64,000 nt of DNA from Nostoc sp. FACHB-280 (GCF_014697615.1 NZ_JACJSD010000040.1:1-64000); one strand, 5' to 3'. Positions 42,622 through 51,763 are shown, numbered from the stretch's first letter. Notes: a model not told the origin generated them from the letters alone. Numbers and translations are program-made.

Positions 42622-43979
42622 TAACTAAGTTCCAAGCTTATTTAATATTGAGTAATACAAACTCAAGGCTATCTATTTCGCATTAGGAGTAATACAATTT
42701 CAGGGCTACAGATTCCGCAGAGGAACTGTAACTTTTTCGTCACCAAGTACGAAGAAATCAAGCAAAGTATTGATCCCAATACTTTAGAACTTAAGTTCGC
42801 AAATAGTTGAGTAACTAATTACACTGTATATTACTACAACTTCAAACTAAAAGGAAATTTTTATTAAGTATATACTGTTAAATATTTCTACATAAACTGT
42901 CTCAAATAAATCAAGATACTATAAAGTTAATGTGACGCTAAAGTCTAGTTTATGTAATCTTTAAATTCCCGTTATTGCCATCATGAAGTTAAAAAAATCT
43001 TTAAAGAAAGCATGATTAAGAAAGAATTATGCAGCCATAAAGTAAATGCTTAGGTGCTTGACACCTACCGCCAGCATTAGGACAAAATGCTGTAAAATCA
43101 AGGCTTTGATATGACATACCTGGCCTTTGTATTACTTCACTGAGTCAACAATATTGCCTACCCAACAATAGTTTGATCAAACTTAGAGGAATTAGCTGAT
43201 TACATAACATAACAGAAATAGAGTATCTCTATCTCTATATTGCTAGTAAATTTGCTTAAACAATATAAGCACATAATGAAGCTTATATACTCAGTTTCAA
43301 TATTTAAACTTTGTATCAATTCAGGTTGACTTGCAATCAATATTATGTGTTATCAAAATTGATACATTTTGCTGATCTATGTTTTCCAAAAAGCACATAA
43401 CTTTTAACTAGTAAATAAAGTTAACAAAATTTCACTGCTAATATTCATCAATAGTTAATGTTAAGAAAAATTCTCAAGAAGTAATTTGTGGAAAACCTAG
43501 TAGGGCAAGATTCAAATCTTTCTAGATTGTCACTGTAAAGATAGAGATTTGGCACTGAAATTTAAAAATAAGTTGCAGATATTGTCAAATAACTCTCTAT
43601 ATGTATGAGATGGTAGATTTTCCCACACTGTTGAGAGGCTTAAACTTGAATGGTTGCGTTAATACTATTGATGCAATAGCTGTAGGAGGTTAAATACTTG
43701 CTATCTACCCCAAGCATAGATGTCAGAGTCATCAATAATATTGAAAATTAGGACTTTTATATAAAGTACGGAAAACCTTAGATGCGCTAGGGGCTTCTCG
43801 TACTCTACAGGAGTACCCAATAAATGGGGTTTAACAGAGGACACAGAGCAAACGGAGGGAATAGAGTTGAAAGAGCTGATTACGTAAGTCCTAACGTCAA
43901 AATATCATACCAAACTTCTTTGGTGATGAAATTAAACTTTACATTAAGTTAAGATATGGGGAATTTAGAATCAGTAGAC
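42622..43979. other. 1.36 kb gene-free region with two tandem hairpins
   Basis: Very AT-rich interval between the start of the di-haem gene and the end of mgtE. No reading frame is convincing in any frame. It holds two adjacent hairpins at 43051-43092 and a GTACTC/GAGTAC hairpin at 43800-43816 within repeat-like sequence (GCTTCTCGTACTC, ACAGAGGACACAGAGC). A small RNA or a long leader for the di-haem gene is possible. Confidence 0.5.
43051..43092. ncRNA. Two adjacent perfect hairpins, possible small RNA
   Basis: TAGGTG-CTTGA-CACCTA (43051-43067) is followed four bases later by CAGCATT-AGGACAA-AATGCTG (43072-43092). Neither has a downstream T-run on either strand, so they are not plain terminators. 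Two perfect stems in tandem in an otherwise AT-rich gap suggest a folded RNA or a protein-binding site; strand unknown. Confidence 0.3.
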
Positions 43980-45332
43980 TCACTGTGGTAGGTGTAAAAC
44001 ATGCAAAGCTAGAGAAATTAAAGTCAGGAAAGTTAAAAAGCCGATAGTATCTAGCATTGTGGTGACTAACGGCCCACTCACTAGTGCAGGGTCAAGTTTC
44101 AGCCGTTTTAAACCCATTGGTAAGAGAGTACCAAGAGTAACAGCCACCATTGTGTTAGTAGCCATAACTGTACCTGCAACTAAACCTACCCATCGTTCTT
44201 CAGGTTTAGCCCAAATCATTGATAGCCCCATCATGGTTATGCCTAAAACCACAGCAGTACCTAAACCCGCCAAAATTTCTTTACGCAGAATTTTGAAGGT
44301 ATCTCTAGATGTGACTTCACCCACACCTAAGCCTCTAATTGTCACAGTTAAGGCTTGAATTCCCACAGTTCCGCCTGTATTAGAGAAAATTGGCATAATG
44401 ACGGCTAATACTGGTACAGCCGCAATTACCGATTGAAAAGGGGCGATCGCACTTGCCGCACCAATGTACAATCCCATAATTGCCAATAACCAAGGTAGGC
44501 GCTTGCGAATGGTAACTAAAGGCGGTGATAAGGCTTCTTCATCACCACTCACCCCGGCTAATTTTTGGATATCTTCGGTGGCTTCTTCTTCTAAAATATC
44601 AATCACATCATCAATGGTGATGATGCCGACTAACCTTTCTTCCCTGTCAACTACCGGGATAGCGATTAAGTCGTAACGCTTCATGATTTGGGCGACTTCT
44701 TCTTGCGGCGTTTCGGTTTTAACTTTGATGACGCGATCGCTAGATATATCACGAATATAGACATCAGGAAAGGTAAACAATAACTGACGCAACGAAACGA
44801 CTCTGACAAGTTTGCGGTTATTATCTGTAACGTAGGCGTAGTAAATTGTTTCCTTATCTTCGTCTTGACGGCGAATTTTGCTTAAGGCTTCACCAACAGT
44901 TAAACCTTCTTGCAAACGCACATATTCTGTAGTCATCACCCGGCCTGCTGTACCTTCGGGATAACCCAGAATTGTGGCAGTTGCTTGTCTTTGTTCGGGA
45001 CTTAGTTGTTGTATTAGGCGTTTAACTACCCCAGCCGGCAATTCATCAAATAATTCCGCCCGTTCATCAGGACTCATCGCCTCCATAATTTGCGCTACCT
45101 GGACATTATGCAGAGAGTTAATCAGTTCTTCCTGCACTTCTGTGGGTAGATATTCAAACACGTCAATTGCTTGAGCTTTATTTAACAGCCGAAAAGCGAT
45201 CGCCCTCTGTTCTTCTGGTAATTTTGTAATATATTCACCGACATCTACGGGTTGTAACCCATTTAAGTCGCATTTCAACTGATTTAAATCAGAGACATTG
45301 AACAGTGAATCACGAATGTCCTGTGTAAGCAT
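43980..45332 (-). CDS. mgtE: Magnesium transporter MgtE
   Basis: 450-residue magnesium channel/transporter of the cytoplasmic membrane. N-terminal superhelical N domain (about 25-125) with LPEEQRAIAFRLL and MSPDERAELFDELP, two CBS domains (about 130-255; VMTTEYVRLQEGLTVGEAL, YDLIAIPVVDREERLVGIITIDDVIDI) that sense Mg2+, then five membrane helices (about 280-450) with PIFSNTGGTVGIQ forming the ion path. It is preceded by a strong ribosome-binding site AGGAGGT six bases from the ATG, and by a leader whose bases can pair with that site (see separate entry). Monocistronic. Confidence 0.95.
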   Translation of the reverse strand: MLTQDIRDSLFNVSDLNQLKCDLNGLQPVDVGEYITKLPEEQRAIAFRLLNKAQAIDVFEYLPTEVQEELINSLHNVQVAQIMEAMSPDERAELFDELPAGVVKRLIQQLSPEQRQATATILGYPEGTAGRVMTTEYVRLQEGLTVGEALSKIRRQDEDKETIYYAYVTDNNRKLVRVVSLRQLLFTFPDVYIRDISSDRVIKVKTETPQEEVAQIMKRYDLIAIPVVDREERLVGIITIDDVIDILEEEATEDIQKLAGVSGDEEALSPPLVTIRKRLPWLLAIMGLYIGAASAIAPFQSVIAAVPVLAVIMPIFSNTGGTVGIQALTVTIRGLGVGEVTSRDTFKILRKEILAGLGTAVVLGITMMGLSMIWAKPEERWVGLVAGTVMATNTMVAVTLGTLLPMGLKRLKLDPALVSGPLVTTMLDTIGFLTFLTLISLALHVLHLPQ

Positions 45333-45421
45333 GAATACCTCCTATGTGCCTCCCCCGCGCCGAGAGACACGCTCACTAGCTTAGAGGAGGTTCGTACTGC
45401 CGTCTTGTGGACTTTTGTCCA
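45333..45421 (-). promoter_or_regulatory. Structured mgtE leader that can mask its ribosome-binding site
   Basis: Read on the minus strand. A hairpin TGGAC-AAAA-GTCCA (45421-45408) is followed by ACCTCCT (45391-45385), which is exactly complementary to the mgtE ribosome-binding sequence AGGAGGT (45343-45337). Between them lies GGGGGAGG (45356-45349), which could compete for the same CCTCC. The two exclusive pairings would hide or free the ribosome-binding site, the arrangement of a translational switch. It does not match the M-box riboswitch that I know, and ligand and function are not shown. Confidence 0.45.
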
Positions 45422-45831
45422 TAAAATTTCAACAACTCAATATCGATTGCCAAATCAAGGCATCGCTAACTGATCATCCTAACTTGGAATAGTGCGATCT
45501 GATCAATTTTCAGTAACCACGTACTAAGTTTGTGATATTCAGTACAGGTACATTATTGATTACCCTGACTTTCCGTTAACTAGTGTCGATTGTACTATTG
45601 CTAAAATTTGTGTCAAGCAAATGTAGAGGTTTGCTGGCAAACTTCACAAAGTCAAAATATTTACATCCACTAATGAGTGTTTGTTTGAAGACTCAGGGTA
45701 GAGTGATCATAGAAGGCAGTGGTTCGACTACTTCGACTGCGCTCAGTACAAGTTCGCTCACCAACCAGGCAGGAGGCAGTCTCGATGAAACTTATTTCAT
45801 AGCCAAGTATGAAAGTGAGACTAGCATTTTT
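45422..45831. other. Spacer beyond the mgtE leader
   Basis: Gene-free DNA with repeat-like strings: around 45725-45760 lies the CGACTACTTCGACTGCGCTC-type sequence common in Nostocales spacers. An apparent 112-residue frame at 45583-45921 runs through these repeats and has no protein character. Confidence 0.5.
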
Positions 45832-45859
45832 ACTCAGCACTCAGCACTCAGCACTCAGA
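45832..45859. repeat. Heptamer repeat ACTCAGC, four units
   Basis: Four contiguous units ACTCAGC, ACTCAGC, ACTCAGC, ACTCAGA. The same heptamer occurs three times in frame inside the DXCF kinase gene (34297-34319) and, in reverse complement, in the linker of the GH1-RfbD gene (around 14375-14400). Confidence 0.75.
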
Positions 45860-45876
45860 ACTTTCAAGCCATTTCT

Positions 45877-46004
45877 GTAGGTTGGGTGAAACGCAGTGTA
45901 ACCCAACACAGCACATTTTAAGTATTTTTGCAACAGTTGGGTGACGGCGCAATCACAGATTTACCTTGTTACCAATATCTTTTGTGCGCCTCCACCCAAC
46001 CTAC
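45877..46004. mobile_element. MITE-like element with 12 bp perfect terminal inverted repeats
   Basis: 128 bp bounded by GTAGGTTGGGTG (45877-45888) and CACCCAACCTAC (45993-46004). Internal copies of TTGGGT and of its complement (AACCCAAC) near both ends allow further folding. It has no coding capacity. Its right end lies six bases from the mazF-like stop codon. Confidence 0.6.
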
Positions 46005-46010
46005 TCTTTA

Positions 46011-46367
46011 TTATTCTTCTTCTGGGATAGGTAAATCTAAGGCTATCAACAAAGCCTGAGATAAATGAGCCATTACCGAATGCGAAACTGCACCTCTTAA
46101 ACGCAAAAAGCGGGTTTTAGATAGCACCCGCACTTGATCTGCCATTGCGATCGAATCTCGCTTGAGTCCGCCATCGGGTGCTAAAATTAACACTTGAGTC
46201 GGATAAACTCGCTTACCTGATTGATACGTAGTGCAGGGAACGGCTAAAACAACTGGACTCGACGAATTAATTGCATCACGACTGACAATAATTACTGGGC
46301 GAGTCCCTCCTTGCTCTGAACCTTCAGTTGATTCTAGGCGAGCATCATAGACCTCACCCCTTCTCAT
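46011..46367 (-). CDS. MazF/PemK-type toxin
   Basis: 119-residue MazF-family endoribonuclease: MRRGEVYDARL start, the GGTRPVIIVSRDAINSSSPVVLAVPCTT core with the conserved Arg-Pro, and the DSIAMADQVRVLSKTRFL segment. The start chosen is the ATG at 46367, whose A overlaps the TAA stop of the antitoxin gene; an upstream in-frame ATG lies inside the antitoxin gene. When free it would cleave RNA at short sequences. Operon order is antitoxin then toxin. Confidence 0.9.
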   Translation of the reverse strand: MRRGEVYDARLESTEGSEQGGTRPVIIVSRDAINSSSPVVLAVPCTTYQSGKRVYPTQVLILAPDGGLKRDSIAMADQVRVLSKTRFLRLRGAVSHSVMAHLSQALLIALDLPIPEEE

Positions 46368-46639
46368 TATAAGGATTCCTCTAACAGAAAAGCCTCCCAC
46401 TGAGCAGCAGCAAACTCAGACTCTAGTTTGAGTACTTCTGCTTGATAATCAGGATCACAGGCCATTTCTGTCAAAGCAGCGTCAATTGCGGCTCGTTTCT
46501 GTGCTGCTAATTCTCGACGTAACGCTTGCACCATAAAATCATTACGACTTCTTGCTTTGCCTTCTAAAACTGCCTTGTCAGTTGCTTCTAAAAGTTCTCG
46601 TGGGATTGCCAGTGTAGTGCGAACGGATTCGGCTTTCAT
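46367..46639 (-). CDS. Ribbon-helix-helix antitoxin (MazE/CopG-like)
   Basis: 90-residue protein with an N-terminal ribbon-helix-helix (VRTTLAIPRELLEATDKAVLEGKARSRNDFMVQALRREL) for DNA binding and dimerisation, and an acidic C-terminal region (LKLESEFAAAQWEAFLLEESL) of the type that wraps the MazF partner. One-base stop-start overlap with the toxin gene confirms coupling. It should also repress its own promoter. Confidence 0.85.
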   Translation of the reverse strand: MKAESVRTTLAIPRELLEATDKAVLEGKARSRNDFMVQALRRELAAQKRAAIDAALTEMACDPDYQAEVLKLESEFAAAQWEAFLLEESL

Positions 46640-47055
46640 GTAGTGATGATTATTTTGATGTCTTCAGTGACGACTTCTATGATATCACTCTTAATCGCAC
46701 TCCGACCCTTGGAGTTCTACCGAAGACCATGTAGCAACTAAAATTTTGCGCCCACAGTAGTACCGAATCAGTAATAGAAAAGACTTTTTGTCTCCGCAAA
46801 GGTATGTTCACATTACACACTGATTTACAAACTTCAGCCATAACTAAAAGTCCCGATTCTATCGCTATCTTAGGCATCTGGACGAGAAATCCACTTCTAT
46901 GTACTACTTAAGTAGGAAGAGTTATTTGTAGGTGATAGTCAGTAATTCGGCAGAAAATAAAATTTTTTTTGTGACTTTGCCTGAAACACTCACTTTTTTG
47001 GGTGAACCATCGGCATAAAGTTCAAGGCGTACTATTCTAATTTGGAGGAAGGCTA
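46640..47055. other. Gene-free interval, promoter side of two divergent units
   Basis: About 415 bases between the mazEF-like start and the next plus-strand gene. A 66-codon minus frame at 46677-46877 has no protein-like features. At the right end GGAGGA (47043-47048) is a strong ribosome-binding site for the ATG at 47056. Nothing else is evident. Confidence 0.5.
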
Positions 47056-47421
47056 ATGCTAGATGTCACATTCTACTCACAAGCCAAAGAAACAATTGAT
47101 ACAGTGGATGTTTCAGACGATTTTTACGAATGGCTGCAAAAATCAGGCTTTGCCAACATTGCGAAATCTCAAGAAATAGAGATGAAACCTGACGGAGAAA
47201 CTGTGAAAGTTTCTGCCATTGTTCTTGAGGGTGGAAACCGGAGAAAGTTTAGTGACTTCTTGCGAGACGCAATTGTTCAAGAAAGTGATGATGTGCTGAA
47301 TACGTTGGGTAATTCACCGTCGAAGGAAGAATACATAAACACCACCTATAAACTCAAAACCTTACAGAGTTTGCGTAAGTTTGTGGAGGATGAAAAATGT
47401 AAATATCTAGAATGGGAGTAA
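47056..47421 (+). CDS. Unknown 121-residue soluble protein
   Basis: Starts with GGAGGA seven bases before the ATG, so it is very probably translated. I do not recognise a family. It is acidic and helix-rich in its second half (RRKFSDFLRDAIVQESDDVLNTL, TTYKLKTLQSLRKFVEDEKCKYLEWE). Its early part reads VTFYSQAKETIDTVDVSDDFYEWLQKSG, followed by two strands (SQEIEMKPD, TVKVSAIVLEGG). No signal peptide or membrane segment. It stands alone upstream of the phosphorylase-kinase-like gene. Confidence 0.6.
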   Translation: MLDVTFYSQAKETIDTVDVSDDFYEWLQKSGFANIAKSQEIEMKPDGETVKVSAIVLEGGNRRKFSDFLRDAIVQESDDVLNTLGNSPSKEEYINTTYKLKTLQSLRKFVEDEKCKYLEWE

Positions 47422-47791
47422 ATAGAGGGGCTTAAATGGTCGTAGTTGGAATAAGACTGGTGATTCATACCGACTTACTTACAACATCGAGATGCGATCG
47501 CAGTATAATAAAATTGTTGTGTAAACAGTGTAAATCGGCAAAACTTGATTCTGTATTACCACAAGTTCTTTCTAGAACCTCAAATTTTAGGTCTTTCCCT
47601 TCATTTTCACCAGATGCCTTACCAGTGAAAAACATTTGGATTTAGTGAGAATTCATTCACAACTGTGTAACTAAATGGCTACTAACGCGAGATAATAAGT
47701 AGTCTCTACTACTCTTAGCTGTAAATACCCTGACCAATTACAAAAAAATTCTCTTCACAGCTACAGGTTGGAATTCTGCAAGCATCCCTTA
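47422..47791. other. Gene-free interval
   Basis: About 370 bases before the large plus-strand gene. One HIP1-type GCGATCGC lies at about 47494. A 69-codon plus frame at 47436-47645 has no protein-like character or ribosome-binding site. I see no other structure. Confidence 0.5.
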
Positions 47792-50700
47792 ATGAGTATG
47801 AAAACAGCTACCGAATTACAAACTCGACTAGAGCATTACTACCAGCAAATCAAGACAATTATCTTAGTGCGGCAAAATCCGATTACTGGTTTGCTACCTG
47901 CGAGTACAGCCATTACGGCTCACGGTGATTATACAGATGCTTGGGTGAGAGACAATGTTTACAGCATTTTAGCGGTTTGGGGTTTGGCGCTGGCGTATCG
48001 CAAAGTTGATGAAGACAAAGGACGCACTTACGAACTAGAACACAGCGTGATTAAGCTGATGCGTGGGTTGCTGTTTGCGATGATGCGACAGGCGCATAAA
48101 GTCGAGCATTTTAAACACACTCAGTCACCTTTGGATGGTTTACACGCTAAATACAATACTGCGACTGGCGATATTGTAGTAGGTGATGATGAATGGGGAC
48201 ATTTGCAACTGGATGCCACATCTATATTTATATTGATGCTGGCGCAAATGACAGCTTCGGGATTGCAGATTATTTATACGATTGATGAAGTAAACTTTGT
48301 ACAGAACTTGGTTTACTATATAGGTCGCGCTTACCGCACACCAGATTATGGTATTTGGGAACGGGGGAATAAAATCAATCATGGTAGTGCGGAGTTAAAC
48401 GCTAGTTCTGTGGGAATGGCGAAAGCTGCACTAGAGGCCATTAATGAACTCGATTTATTTGGGGTACGGGGAAGTCAAGCATCGGTAATTCATGTGCTAC
48501 CTGATGAAATTGCCCGCGCCCGGAGTACATTAGAATCCTTATTACCGAGAGAATCGGCTTCTAAAGAAATTGATGCGGCGCTGTTGAGTATTATTAGCTA
48601 TCCGGCGTTTGCGGTGGAGGATATTAATCTGCGCGATCGCACTTTTAACGATATCATTAACAAACTCCAAGGCAAATACGGCTGTAAACGTTTCTTACGT
48701 GACGGACATCAAACTGTTTTAGAAGATCACCAGCGTTTACACTACGAACCTTGGGAATTAAAGCAATTTGAGCATCTTGAATGCGAATGGCCACTATTTT
48801 TTACTTATTTGTTGCTAGATGGCCTATTTCGCAATGAGCCAAAGCAAGTTCAACAATACCAAGAAATGCTGGAATCATTATTAGTAGAACGGGACGGTTG
48901 CTATTTATTACCAGAACTTTATTATGTGCCTGCTGAAAACGTCGAAGCCGAAAAATTAGCACCCCAAACGCAAAAGCGTTTACCTAATGAAAATATCCCT
49001 CTAGTCTGGGCGCAAAGTTTATATTTTCTAGGTTTAATGTTAAGTGAAGGTTTGCTGGCTGTTGGCGATATTGACCCATTAGGGAGATATTTAAGTATTG
49101 GTAAAAATCGGGAAGCTTTGGTACAAATTGCTTTGTTAGCGGAGGATGATGACTTACAAGCAAAACTAGAAGTGCATGGCATTGAAACTCAAACCCCTAA
49201 GCAAATAGAACCAATTCAAGTTAGAAAAGCTGGGGAATTATCAAATATTTACACCCAAATTGGACGCAACGATAAACTAGGTTTAACAGGGCGACCAGTC
49301 AGAAGATTACGGAGTTTAACCACATCGCGGATCTTTAGAATTTCTGGTGCAACTGTAGTATTTTTGCCGTCATTTTTAGATGCTCAACAGTTTTATTTAA
49401 CTCTTGATTACCATTTTTTAATTGATCAAATTAGGAGTGAACTTGCTTATATTCAAAAATATTGGAGTGATTTAGGTCGTCCTATTTTAACTTTAATGTT
49501 GACTCACACCATGTTAGAAATTGGGGCGGAAGCATTACTCGAATTGATGCAAGAACTCAAAGATGGTGTTTGTAATGGTGTACGCGTCAAACTAGGTAGA
49601 CTCAATCAATTAATGCTGACAGGCGCTATTCAAAGAATAGATTTTTTGCAAGATACAGAATTTTATCAGTCAGCGATGCACGATGCTGCACCACATTGCT
49701 GTTATTTGGCTTACCATCCCGGAAAGAGTTGGCGCTTAGGACATACCCAAGAATTTCAAATGGAGTATGAAACCAATTTGGGATTATTACTTTCTTCCCT
49801 GCGGGGTTCAGAAAATCTCTATGAACAAATTGAGTTATTGCAGACTTTAACCCGTTTGCAAGGATTAGACTTTGATACTGGTTTTGGTGGCCCTAATACT
49901 CGCGTCACAGTGGGAGATTTGCTAAATGAAGTTTATATCAAAGCCGGTGATTTAGGGATCTGGGCAATTGTCCGTCGGGCTGCGGGTTTATTGCAAATGG
50001 TGGATATTGCTTTATCCGATGCAGTCACCAGTATTTTGATTCGGGGTAAGCAAATAGCTGTGGGGAGGGCGTACAGCGAAGCATCATTAATTAATGTACC
50101 AATGCCTCCCAATGAAATTGCCGAGAAAATCAATAATTTCTGTCGTGAGGATATCCGCGATCGCGTACTGACACAAGAAATCATACTTTATCTGGGGACT
50201 TTGATTCGCTCGGAGCCGGAATTATTTCAAGGGCTGTTAACTTTACGTGTAGGCTATCTCATCTTATTAATTACCAGCGAACTAGCCCAAGAATTGCGCG
50301 TTACCCAAGATGAAGCCTATGAACAGTTAATGGAAATTTCGCCCTTTGAAATTAAAATGCGCTTGCGTCAGGTGTTAACTGGTTACACAGGGATGAGTAA
50401 CTTGTTACGCCAGCAAGAATCATTACACGTCAAGCAAAAAGAAAGTGATATTGAATGGGTAGTGCAACCAACAATTACGGAAGAAATCGAAGAAGTTCCT
50501 GCGGGTGGTTGGAGACGTTTCCGCCAAGCCGAAGGGGCGCTGAACCGCGTCCCAAAAAACTTCTTTCAGCAAGTTTGGCTATTAATGCAACGTTGTAAAG
50601 GCTTAGTAATTGGTGACAAACTAGAACGCCGTAATCGTTTAGATAGCGAATTGATGTTATCTGAAATGACGGCTGGCGAAAAAAACTTTGCTTTGCGAGT

Positions 50701-51013
50701 GGAGCATTTATTAAATAAAATCGAAGCGCCAGAATACCGCCAAGTTAATATTGAAGCATTAATGGAACTAGGCGCGATCGCCTCGAAAAACCCCAGCTTG
50801 CAAATCGAAGAATATATTGTGCTAGATGTGTTGATTGGTCATGCTGTGCGTTTAGCATGGTTAGATGCACATCCAGAACGCGGCGATCGCTATGATGAAG
50901 ATAAAGCAAATGCGTGGCGGTCTTTTTACAATACTTCACCACAAGATTGCGCGACTTATATTCTCAAGGCCTTCAGATTCTTAACACAATTTGGCGAAGT
51001 CAACGCAGCTTAA
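47792..51013 (+). CDS. Phosphorylase-kinase alpha/beta-like (GH15-type) protein
   Basis: About 1,073 residues. The first 400 residues form an (alpha/alpha)6 glucoamylase-like domain as in the alpha and beta subunits of eukaryotic phosphorylase kinase: GDYTDAWVRDNVYSILAVWGLALAYRK, the SPLDGLHAKYN stretch, GDDEWGHLQLDATSIFIL and GIWERGNKINHGSAELNASSVGMAKAAL. Middle and C-terminal parts continue the same relationship (LREISPFEIKMRLRQVL-like and a calcineurin-B-like C-terminal region). Cyanobacterial and other bacterial homologues exist; whether they hydrolyse glycosidic bonds is not known to me. The frame is open to a TTG at 47768; I take the ATG at 47792 (another is at 47798). A link to glycogen use is plausible from the eukaryotic relative, but is inference. 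Confidence 0.85.
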   Translation: MSMKTATELQTRLEHYYQQIKTIILVRQNPITGLLPASTAITAHGDYTDAWVRDNVYSILAVWGLALAYRKVDEDKGRTYELEHSVIKLMRGLLFAMMRQAHKVEHFKHTQSPLDGLHAKYNTATGDIVVGDDEWGHLQLDATSIFILMLAQMTASGLQIIYTIDEVNFVQNLVYYIGRAYRTPDYGIWERGNKINHGSAELNASSVGMAKAALEAINELDLFGVRGSQASVIHVLPDEIARARSTLESLLPRESASKEIDAALLSIISYPAFAVEDINLRDRTFNDIINKLQGKYGCKRFLRDGHQTVLEDHQRLHYEPWELKQFEHLECEWPLFFTYLLLDGLFRNEPKQVQQYQEMLESLLVERDGCYLLPELYYVPAENVEAEKLAPQTQKRLPNENIPLVWAQSLYFLGLMLSEGLLAVGDIDPLGRYLSIGKNREALVQIALLAEDDDLQAKLEVHGIETQTPKQIEPIQVRKAGELSNIYTQIGRNDKLGLTGRPVRRLRSLTTSRIFRISGATVVFLPSFLDAQQFYLTLDYHFLIDQIRSELAYIQKYWSDLGRPILTLMLTHTMLEIGAEALLELMQELKDGVCNGVRVKLGRLNQLMLTGAIQRIDFLQDTEFYQSAMHDAAPHCCYLAYHPGKSWRLGHTQEFQMEYETNLGLLLSSLRGSENLYEQIELLQTLTRLQGLDFDTGFGGPNTRVTVGDLLNEVYIKAGDLGIWAIVRRAAGLLQMVDIALSDAVTSILIRGKQIAVGRAYSEASLINVPMPPNEIAEKINNFCREDIRDRVLTQEIILYLGTLIRSEPELFQGLLTLRVGYLILLITSELAQELRVTQDEAYEQLMEISPFEIKMRLRQVLTGYTGMSNLLRQQESLHVKQKESDIEWVVQPTITEEIEEVPAGGWRRFRQAEGALNRVPKNFFQQVWLLMQRCKGLVIGDKLERRNRLDSELMLSEMTAGEKNFALRVEHLLNKIEAPEYRQVNIEALMELGAIASKNPSLQIEEYIVLDVLIGHAVRLAWLDAHPERGDRYDEDKANAWRSFYNTSPQDCATYILKAFRFLTQFGEVNAA

Positions 51014-51092
51014 TTAGCAGTTAGTTTACCTATGCCATGTTCACAAACAACTGTAAGTCATCTAATACCAATTTTTTTGCAGAGGCAATAAA

Positions 51093-51311
51093 ATGAGTCG
51101 ATTAACAGTAGAACTACCCCCATATATTTCTCCAGACGAAGCAATATTACTGCTGGCAGTTAAACTCTATGAAACTGGAAAGTTATCACTAGGAAAAGCT
51201 GCCAAATTAGCAGGTTATTCCAAACCAACATTTATAGAGTTGCTGGGAAAAATGGAAATTCCAGTAATTAATTATCCAGCCGAGGAACTAGAACAGGAGA
51301 TAAATATTTGA
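51093..51311 (+). CDS. UPF0175-family antitoxin
   Basis: 72 residues with the UPF0175 pattern: VELPPYISPDEAILLLAVKLYETGKLSLGKAAKLAGYSKPTFIELLGK, a small DNA-binding helical domain, then an acidic tail. It overlaps the start of the DUF3368 gene by four bases (TTGA). Together they form a recognised antitoxin-toxin arrangement common in cyanobacteria. Confidence 0.85.
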   Translation: MSRLTVELPPYISPDEAILLLAVKLYETGKLSLGKAAKLAGYSKPTFIELLGKMEIPVINYPAEELEQEINI

Positions 51312-51763
51312 TAAAAAAAACGGTAACTAATAGTACCTGTTTAATTGGTTTGGAACGCATTGGCAGACTAGATATATTGCCTCAAGTATTCTTCCCAGTG
51401 ATTATACCTTGTGCCGTAGCGGCTGAAGTCGGTTTATCAGCAGAGTGGTTAACAGTTCAAGCAGTCAAAAATTTAGCAGTAGTTACCACTTTAAAAACTC
51501 AAATTGATAGTGGAGAAGCAGAAGCAATAGCACTGGCAATGGAAATTGAAGATGTGTTCATTATTCTTGATGATAGAAATGCTCGGCGCATTGCACAACA
51601 GCTTAGTTTAAAAGTTATTGGAACAGTCGGAATGCTTTTACGTGCCAAACAACAGGGTATTATTCCTGAGATTAAACCATTACTAACCGCTTTAGAAGCA
51701 GCAGATTTCCGCATTGCCGAGCCTTTAGTTCAGAATGCTCTGCGTCTTGCTGGAGAATTGTAA
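51308..51763 (+). CDS. DUF3368 PIN-like toxin with altered first active-site residue
   Basis: 151 residues of the DUF3368 branch of PIN domains: IGRLDILPQVFFPVIIP, the DSGEAEAIALAME motif, IILDDRNARRIAQQLSLKVIGTVGMLLRAKQQGII. PIN ribonucleases need about four acidic residues; here the first one, usually Asp in VVSDTS, is Asn8 (TVTNSTCL), while the later acidic residues (Glu and Asp in SGEAEA and ILDDR) are present. Activity may be reduced or lost. It starts at a TTG that overlaps the UPF0175 stop. Confidence 0.8.
   Translation: MIKKTVTNSTCLIGLERIGRLDILPQVFFPVIIPCAVAAEVGLSAEWLTVQAVKNLAVVTTLKTQIDSGEAEAIALAMEIEDVFIILDDRNARRIAQQLSLKVIGTVGMLLRAKQQGIIPEIKPLLTALEAADFRIAEPLVQNALRLAGEL

Noticed and set aside
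43500-43560. tRNA-like GATTCAAATC tract
   Set aside because: No acceptor, D or anticodon stem could be paired around it.
45583-45921. 112-codon plus-strand frame between the mgtE leader and mazF-like gene
   Set aside because: It runs through the ACTCAGC heptamer run and the GTAGGTTGGGTG element, and has no ribosome-binding site and no protein-like sequence.
46677-46877. 66-codon minus-strand frame upstream of the mazEF-like pair
   Set aside because: No ribosome-binding site and no family resemblance; sequence is ordinary spacer DNA.
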